The position numbers were made by a program, and so were the translations under genes. DNA of 64,000 bases, taken from Gammaproteobacteria bacterium (GTDB lineage Bacteria > Pseudomonadota > Gammaproteobacteria > JAABTG01). The stretch is taken from positions 1,302,001 to 1,366,000 of the forward strand of contig JAXHLS010000002.1 in the NCBI GenBank assembly GCA_034522055.1, given 5' to 3'. A model generated the notes under the pieces. The model worked only from the letters and a program-made list of their open reading frames with translations. It had not been told where the DNA came from and ran no database searches. Below are positions 59,905 through 64,000 of the stretch, in pieces (position 1 is the stretch's first letter; the number at the start of each line of letters is the position of its first letter).

Positions 59905-60315
59905 TCAGCTCAGCACTCTGACATTCAGGCCCTGGACGCGCTGGAACGCAGGATCCCCCGTCAGCAGCACATGGTCTGGCCCCAGTTGCAGGCAGCATGC
60001 CCCCTGCAAGGCGTCCGGGGTGCGCAGGCCGTGCCGCACGCGGAGCAGAGTCGCCAGTTCCACCACATCCCGTGACAGTTCCACCCACACCAGATCCGGC
60101 CGGGCGAAGAACGCATCGTATAACGCCAATGTGGCGGCATCGCCGGTCTTCATCGGGCCGGCGCGGCACTCCAACCAGGACAGGCGACTCAGCACCGAGT
60201 TCATGTCGGGGTATTCATCAATCAGCGCCGCCAGTGCGGCACGCACACGCTCAACGAAAGGCGCCTTGCCTTCCAACAGGTAGATCAATGCGCTGGCGTC
60301 GAAAAAGGCCATCAC
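59905..60315 (-). CDS. PIN-domain toxin (VapC-type)
   Basis: A 136-residue PIN-domain ribonuclease, the toxin of a type II pair. Acidic residues of the active site are visible in FFDASALIYLLEG (Asp 6 region), LSWLECRAGP (Glu), RTPDALQGA (Asp) and LLTGDPAF (Asp). Family members cut tRNA or rRNA; the target here is unknown. It overlaps the antitoxin stop by 4 bp. Confidence 0.9.
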   Translation of the reverse strand: MMAFFDASALIYLLEGKAPFVERVRAALAALIDEYPDMNSVLSRLSWLECRAGPMKTGDAATLALYDAFFARPDLVWVELSRDVVELATLLRVRHGLRTPDALQGACCLQLGPDHVLLTGDPAFQRVQGLNVRVLS

Positions 60316-60581
60316 CAGGCGCGTTCTTCGGCCAGGGCGGCGTCAATGTCCGCCTTGTCGCGGGTGCCGGTGGCGGGCTGCGCCAGCAGCCACTGCACGG
60401 CCGTCATTCCGGGTTGGTCCGGCGGCTGGTTTCCGACAAGGCGCTGGTAATCCTCCTCCGACAGCACCACCGCAGTGGCCTTGTTGCGCTTGAGAATATG
60501 TACCGGGCCACGCCGCAGGCTTTCCTCAATGGCGGCCATGCCGCGACGCTTGATCTCGGCGGCAGGCAGGATATTATCCAT
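60312..60581 (-). CDS. Phd/YefM-type antitoxin
   Basis: An 89-residue antitoxin with the Phd/YefM fold: ILPAAEIKRRGMAAIEESLR, then GPVHILKRNKATAVVLSEED at about residues 25-45 and an acidic toxin-binding tail (DKADIDAALAEERAW). It precedes and overlaps the PIN toxin gene by 4 bp. It probably represses its own promoter in the AT-rich stretch 60590-60640. Confidence 0.88.
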   Translation of the reverse strand: MDNILPAAEIKRRGMAAIEESLRRGPVHILKRNKATAVVLSEEDYQRLVGNQPPDQPGMTAVQWLLAQPATGTRDKADIDAALAEERAW

Positions 60582-60742
60582 AGCCGGACTCCATTACGTA
60601 CTAAAAATGGGCCTATAGTACCTGTTTTAGCACCTGAATCCAAACTTCACAGGACGAACCCCAGGGCAAGATCGTGCTACATTTCGTGTGGTTATTTGGT
60701 CCTCAAGCACGGTAATACGGCGTAATACGGTGACACGTAATA

Positions 60743-60783
60743 CGGTGACAGTTTACTCAACTACATTGAGTAAACTGTCACCG
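60743..60783. repeat. Perfect 18-bp inverted repeat
   Basis: CGGTGACAGTTTACTCAA and its exact reverse complement are separated by CTACA. No T-run follows either side, so it is not a classic terminator. It is preceded by direct repeats of CGTAATACGGTGACA that share the stem start. Confidence 0.9.
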
Positions 60784-61145
60784 CTTTGGCCCAACGAACA
60801 ACAGGCTCTCGCCAAGAACGCGAAGAACGCCAAGAAAGCTTCAGCTTATGTTTTTCGGTGATTCGCACCCTGTGCAATATCCCGTGGCCCCGGGGGCAAT
60901 GCGAGCGCCATCTATCGTGACCGAGGGGTACCAAGGATGATCCTGACTTGGCGCTCTTGGCGACTTGGCGAGAGGAAATTCTCGTCATCTACACCCACGA
61001 ATTCTGCTGACGAGCCCCGAAACTGAATCTGTCCATTCGGGACGTTACACCTACCTCCTGACATTGACCTTTGAACTTTGCCGCTTCAGCGGCTGCCGGC
61101 AAATGGCGGTCAGGGGTCGGAGCCTGGGAGGCCGGGTACTCAGTG

Positions 61146-61246
61146 CCTGACGCGGGCCGTGCCGAGATTGCGTTTCGCTCCCTCCCCAGCCAAGTGAAAT
61201 AGATGATCCTGGTGCCAGCGATGCTGCAATGTGAGACCTGACCCCG
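61146..61246. repeat. 100-bp direct repeat, copy B
   Basis: Partner of 59746-59845: starts CCTGACGCGGGCCGTGCCGA and ends GAGACCTGACCCCG, same orientation. The two copies enclose the VapBC-type genes and the hairpin-rich spacer. Confidence 0.85.
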
Positions 61247-61291
61247 TTCACTTTCACTTGGTCTCGGTGGGCTGACTCCGGCGCCGCGGTG

Positions 61292-61705
61292 TCATTTGAT
61301 GAACTCCCGTGTTCCGCGGGCGCTCACCGCGACGAGGCCGAGGCAATCCTCCCGCGGGCCCGTGGCATCGGCGCAGGCCAGGATGGCGTTGAGCAACACG
61401 CGACCCACCCGTTCGCAGGCGAGACCCTCCATGTCGAACACCTTGAGACGCGTCTTGCCCGGGGGCAGCGGCGCCGTCTCGACGGCGAGACGCTTCGCGA
61501 CCACGCCCTCACCGTCGAACATGACGAGATCGAGCTTGAGGCTCTCGAAAGCGCTCGCGGTCCCGTTCTCCAGCACCAGGTAGGCACGGCAGGCGTCGCC
61601 CTCCGGCTCCAGTTTGTTGAGCTCGACGTGGATCTGCTCCGTCCCCGCCATGGCGGAAGAGACGCAGAAAGACAGCATGGCCAGGGCCGGAAAAAACGAC
61701 CTCAT
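61292..61705 (-). CDS. Exported hypothetical protein
   Basis: A 137-residue protein with a signal peptide (RSFFPALAMLSFCVSSAMAG) and a mature beta-rich domain (IHVELNKLEPEGDACRAYLV, LDLVMFDGEGVVAKRLAVET, FDMEGLACERVGRVLLNAIL, ADATGPREDCLGLVAVSARG). Four Cys in the mature part could form two disulfides. I know similar exported proteins of unknown role in phototrophic and sulfur-oxidising proteobacteria. ATG 61705 directly precedes the signal peptide with AGAGGA upstream; the longer frame is rejected. Confidence 0.68.
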   Translation of the reverse strand: MRSFFPALAMLSFCVSSAMAGTEQIHVELNKLEPEGDACRAYLVLENGTASAFESLKLDLVMFDGEGVVAKRLAVETAPLPPGKTRLKVFDMEGLACERVGRVLLNAILACADATGPREDCLGLVAVSARGTREFIK

Positions 61706-62157
61706 TCCTCTATGCCTCCTTTGGTAGGGCGTGGCATCCGCTGAAGTTTCGCTCAAGAGGGAACGACGGCGGTAAATTCCTCGCCATGGACGATCGATAG
61801 ACAACAAAACACTGCGTCCAGGCCGCGCCGGGGCACGGGCCAAGTGTTGGCGGTGTCGTTAACGTGAAAGTCGCGAAGCACGAACTCCCCCTCTCCCTCT
61901 GGGAGAGGGATGGGGTGAGGGAACGAACATGGCGATACGCGCTCCTCTTTCATCATCTTGGGCGGCGCGTAGCGCCATAAGAGTTCATCCGGGGTTCCCC
62001 GATTCCTCTCACTGCGAATGATAACAGGACTTATTAAGTATTTGGGAATGAACGTGCTGCGTTGTCGAATCCGGACTGGCAACGGGCCGCCGGTTGCCGG
62101 AAGCAGCCGACCTACGCCTCTTCCACCAGCCCGTGTGCAGACCCTTCGCCCTGCCCC
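61706..62157. other. Spacer with hairpin repeat between hypothetical and ychF
   Basis: A 450-bp gap. It contains the minus-strand copy of the CCCTCTCCCAGAGGGAGAGG repeat (61860-61914) and otherwise no evident gene, RNA or terminator. TTGCCGGAAGCAGCCGACCT near 62095 resembles the end of the GTCGG palindromes. Confidence 0.55.
61860..61914 (-). repeat. Dispersed hairpin repeat, second copy
   Basis: On the minus strand it reads CCCTCTCCCAGAGGGAGAGG, then GGAGTTCGTGCTTCGCGACT and TTCACGTTAAC, differing from 10518-10572 at only a few positions. Confidence 0.8.
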
Positions 62158-63249
62158 TCAGACGTTGAAACGGAAGTGGATGATGTCGCCGTCCCGGACC
62201 ACGTAGTCCTTGCCTTCGAGGCGCCATTTACCGGCCTCCTTGGCACCCTGTTCGCCTTTGCAGGCGACGAAATCCTCGTAGCCCACCACCTCGGCGCGAA
62301 TGAAGCCGCGCTCGAAATCCGTGTGGATGACGGCGGCGGCCTGGGGGGCGGTGGCCCCCACCCGGACGGTCCAGGCCCGGGCCTCCTTCTCACCGGCGGT
62401 GAAATAGGTCTGCAGCCCCAGCAGGCGGTGACCGGCGCGGATCAGGCGATGGAGGCCGGGCTCGTCCAGTCCCATCTCCGCCAGAAACTCGGCGCGCTCC
62501 CCGGCCTCCAGGGTGGCCAGCTCGGCCTCCACCGCGGCGCTGATGGGCACCACCTCCGCCCCTTCGGCCGCAGCGATGGCCCGCACGGTATCCAGGTAAG
62601 GGTTGTCCGTGAAGCCGTCCTCGGCCACGTTGGCAATGTAAAGCGTGGGCTTCAGAGTCAGCAGGAACAGGGGGCGCAGGGCGGCACGCTCCTCCTCCGT
62701 CAGGTCGATGGCGCGGGCCGGCCTGCCGGTATCCATCTCCGCTTCCACCCGTTCCAACAGGCCGAATTGGGCGCGCGCCACCTTGTCGCCGCTCTTGGCC
62801 ACCTTTTCCACCCGCTGGCGGGCCTTCTGCACCGTTTCCAGATCCGCCAGGGCCAGTTCGGTGTTGATCACCTCGATATCCGCCGCCGGATCCACCCGCC
62901 CCTCCACGTGGATGACATCGGAATCCTCGAAGCAGCGCACCACATGACACACGGCCTGGGTCTCGCGGATGGTGGCCAGGAACTTGTTGCCGAGCCCCTC
63001 CCCCTGGGCCGCGCCCTTGACGAGGCCCGCGATGTCAACGAACTCCATGGTGCTGGTGATGACCTGCCGCGGCTTGACGATGGCCGCGATGGCGTCGAGG
63101 CGCGGATCGGGGATCGGCACCACACCGACGTTGGGATCGATGGTACAGAAGGGGTAATTCTCCGCCGCGATACCGTTGGCGGTGAGGGCATTGAACAGGG
63201 TCGACTTGCCCACATTGGGCAGGCCGACGATTCCGCATTTGAAACCCAT
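62158..63249 (-). CDS. ychF: Ribosome-associated GTPase/ATPase YchF
   Basis: A 363-residue OBG-family P-loop protein that binds ribosomes and prefers ATP. It has the G1 loop [14 protein letters not shown] (about residue 8), [10 protein letters not shown] switch, G3-like [17 protein letters not shown], and a C-terminal TGS domain ([20 protein letters not shown]) ending in [17 protein letters not shown]. Length and ends match YchF exactly. It follows pth on the same strand by 30 bp, the common gammaproteobacterial order. Confidence 0.97.
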   Translation of the reverse strand: MGFKCGIVGLPNVGKSTLFNALTANGIAAENYPFCTIDPNVGVVPIPDPRLDAIAAIVKPRQVITSTMEFVDIAGLVKGAAQGEGLGNKFLATIRETQAVCHVVRCFEDSDVIHVEGRVDPAADIEVINTELALADLETVQKARQRVEKVAKSGDKVARAQFGLLERVEAEMDTGRPARAIDLTEEERAALRPLFLLTLKPTLYIANVAEDGFTDNPYLDTVRAIAAAEGAEVVPISAAVEAELATLEAGERAEFLAEMGLDEPGLHRLIRAGHRLLGLQTYFTAGEKEARAWTVRVGATAPQAAAVIHTDFERGFIRAEVVGYEDFVACKGEQGAKEAGKWRLEGKDYVVRDGDIIHFRFNV

Positions 63250-63279
63250 GAATGGTCTTCCGGCTGGTACTGTGGCTGA

Positions 63280-63852
63280 CTAGGGGGCGCTGTGGAGGGC
63301 GTGCATGGCCTTCTCCCAGGCCCCCTCCTGCACCATGGGGAATACCTTGATGGCACGGTCGATGGCATCCTCCATGAGCCGGGCCTCCTCCCGGGTCGGG
63401 CGCTCGAGCACATGGCCCACCACCCGTTCCCGATCCCCCGGATGGCCGACGCCGACGCGCAGGCGGCGAAAATCCCGCTGGCCCAGGGCCGCCATGATGT
63501 CCCGCAACCCGTTATGGCCGCCATGGCCGCCGCCGTGCTTGAGGCGTACGGTACCGGCCGGCAGGTCCAGATCATCGTGGACCACCAGCAGTTCATCCGC
63601 CGGCAGGCGATAGTAGTTCATGAGGGCCGCCACCGATTGGCCGCTGCGGTTCATGAAGGTGGCGGGTTTGAGGAGCCGGCAGGGAGGTTGTCCCAGTTCC
63701 GCCACCTCGCCGTGAAACCGTCCCACGCTGCGAAACACGGCCCCGCCGGCGGCGAGACGGTCCACGAACCAGAAACCCGCGTTGTGGCGGGTGTCCGCAT
63801 AGGCGGACCCCGGGTTTCCGAGGCCCGCCACCACTGCGATGGGCGATGACAC
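63280..63852 (-). CDS. pth: Peptidyl-tRNA hydrolase
   Basis: Recycles peptidyl-tRNA released from ribosomes. The 190-residue product has GLGNPGSAYADTRHNAGFWF with the catalytic His (about residue 24), FMNRSGQSV, HDDLDLPAGTVRLKHGGGHG and GHNGLRDI, the Pth signatures. It sits between rplY and ychF, 15 bp after the rplY stop. Confidence 0.97.
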   Translation of the reverse strand: MSSPIAVVAGLGNPGSAYADTRHNAGFWFVDRLAAGGAVFRSVGRFHGEVAELGQPPCRLLKPATFMNRSGQSVAALMNYYRLPADELLVVHDDLDLPAGTVRLKHGGGHGGHNGLRDIMAALGQRDFRRLRVGVGHPGDRERVVGHVLERPTREEARLMEDAIDRAIKVFPMVQEGAWEKAMHALHSAP

Positions 63853-63867
63853 CTGGCCCGCCGGGCG

Positions 63868-64000
63868 CTACTCGTTGTCCGGCTCGGACTCGCCCTCGGC
63901 TTCGCCCCCGGCCTCGCCCCCTTCCTCGCCCTCTTCCTCGTCCACTTCCTCCGCCATGGCCTGGGTCACCGACACCACCGGCTGCTCGAGGACGGTGTTG
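63868..64000 (-). CDS. rplY: 50S ribosomal protein L25 (Ctc form), C-terminal end only
   Basis: The last 44 codons run off the right edge: NTVLEQPVVSVTQAMAEEVD followed by a Glu/Gly-rich acidic tail ending ESEPDNE. A V.EPVVSVT strand followed by an acidic tail, directly upstream of pth, is the usual position and end of the long, CTC-type L25. The rest of the gene is outside the window. Confidence 0.85.
   Translation of the reverse strand, partial: NTVLEQPVVSVTQAMAEEVDEEEGEEGGEAGGEAEGESEPDNE

Larger units (their letters stand above)
60582..61291. other. Repeat-rich spacer without genes
   Basis: A 710-bp gap. It contains the antitoxin promoter region, three CGTAATACGGTGACA-like direct repeats (about 60710-60750), a perfect hairpin at 60743-60783, a CTCGCCAAGAACGCGAAGAA repeat at about 60808 with an inverted counterpart CTTGGCGACTTGGCGAGAGG at about 60955, and copy B of the 100-bp repeat. 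Small open frames here show no family resemblance. Confidence 0.6.

Noticed and set aside
61051-61257. 68-codon minus-strand frame across repeat copy B
   Set aside because: It shares SETQSRHGPRQA with a frame over copy A only because the DNA repeat is shared. There is no independent sign of coding.

Overview
The window looks like a GC-rich chromosome segment from a chemolithotrophic, sulfur-oxidising gammaproteobacterium of the Chromatiales type. The main evidence is a complete aprM-aprB-aprA locus for adenylylsulfate reductase with a divergent TusE/DsrC-family gene. Gammaproteobacterial housekeeping genes (trpC, lptF/lptG, trmB, thiS/thiG, ychF-pth-rplY) support this. The genus cannot be fixed from the sequence alone.

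Layout. 1-2.4 kb: 3' part of a membrane TPR protein, then trpC. 2.4-4.1 kb: repeat-rich spacer and a RES-Xre toxin-antitoxin pair. 4.3-9.3 kb: envelope lipid genes, with lptG/lptF on the minus strand and, divergently, an LpxL-like acyltransferase, a DUF3108 protein and an LptB-like ATPase. 9.4-13 kb: aldo/keto reductase, DUF4396 membrane protein and FMN-binding glutamate-synthase-like protein. 13.2-18.6 kb (minus): small hypothetical, alpha/beta hydrolase, nuclease-fold protein, and a histidine kinase with a REC-PAS-GGDEF-EAL protein. 19-25.2 kb: small envelope proteins, a YrfG-type nucleotidase, YkgJ protein, trmB, a CheY-like regulator, a metallo-hydrolase, thiG, thiS and tRNA-Gly(CCC). 26.2-31.2 kb: SlyD-like isomerase, an unknown protein, aprA, aprB, aprM and the divergent tusE-like gene. 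31.2-37.4 kb (minus): PDC-sensor protein, hybrid histidine kinase, REC-GGDEF-degenerate-EAL protein and a FecR-domain protein. 37.6-40.9 kb: autotransporter-type barrel, a lipoprotein hydrolase and a secreted Gly/Tyr-rich repeat protein resembling sulfur globule proteins. 41.2-49.7 kb: a nine-gene V/A-type ATPase operon. 49.7-50.7 kb: two kinds of tandem repeat and a CAU-anticodon tRNA. 50.8-59.6 kb: a ferric-siderophore operon (fecI, fecR, TonB receptor, PepSY protein) whose last gene is split by a 3.36-kb IS21-family element. 59.7-64 kb: VapBC-type toxin-antitoxin genes between two copies of a 100-bp repeat, an exported hypothetical, then ychF-pth-rplY.

How it fits together. AprMBA would oxidise sulfite plus AMP to APS while passing electrons to the membrane; the neighbouring TusE-like protein is a candidate sulfur carrier. 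The fec locus is a cell-surface signalling operon under a good Fur box, and its PepSY gene is cleanly interrupted: removing the element and one 8-bp target copy restores a 465-codon reading frame. The V/A-ATPase probably pumps or uses protons, because the glutamine ligands typical of sodium-binding K subunits are not seen. Several signalling and enzyme domains appear to have lost catalytic residues (an EAL domain, an SNase-fold domain, an LpxL-like acyltransferase). Between genes the window is unusually rich in dispersed and tandem palindromic repeats.
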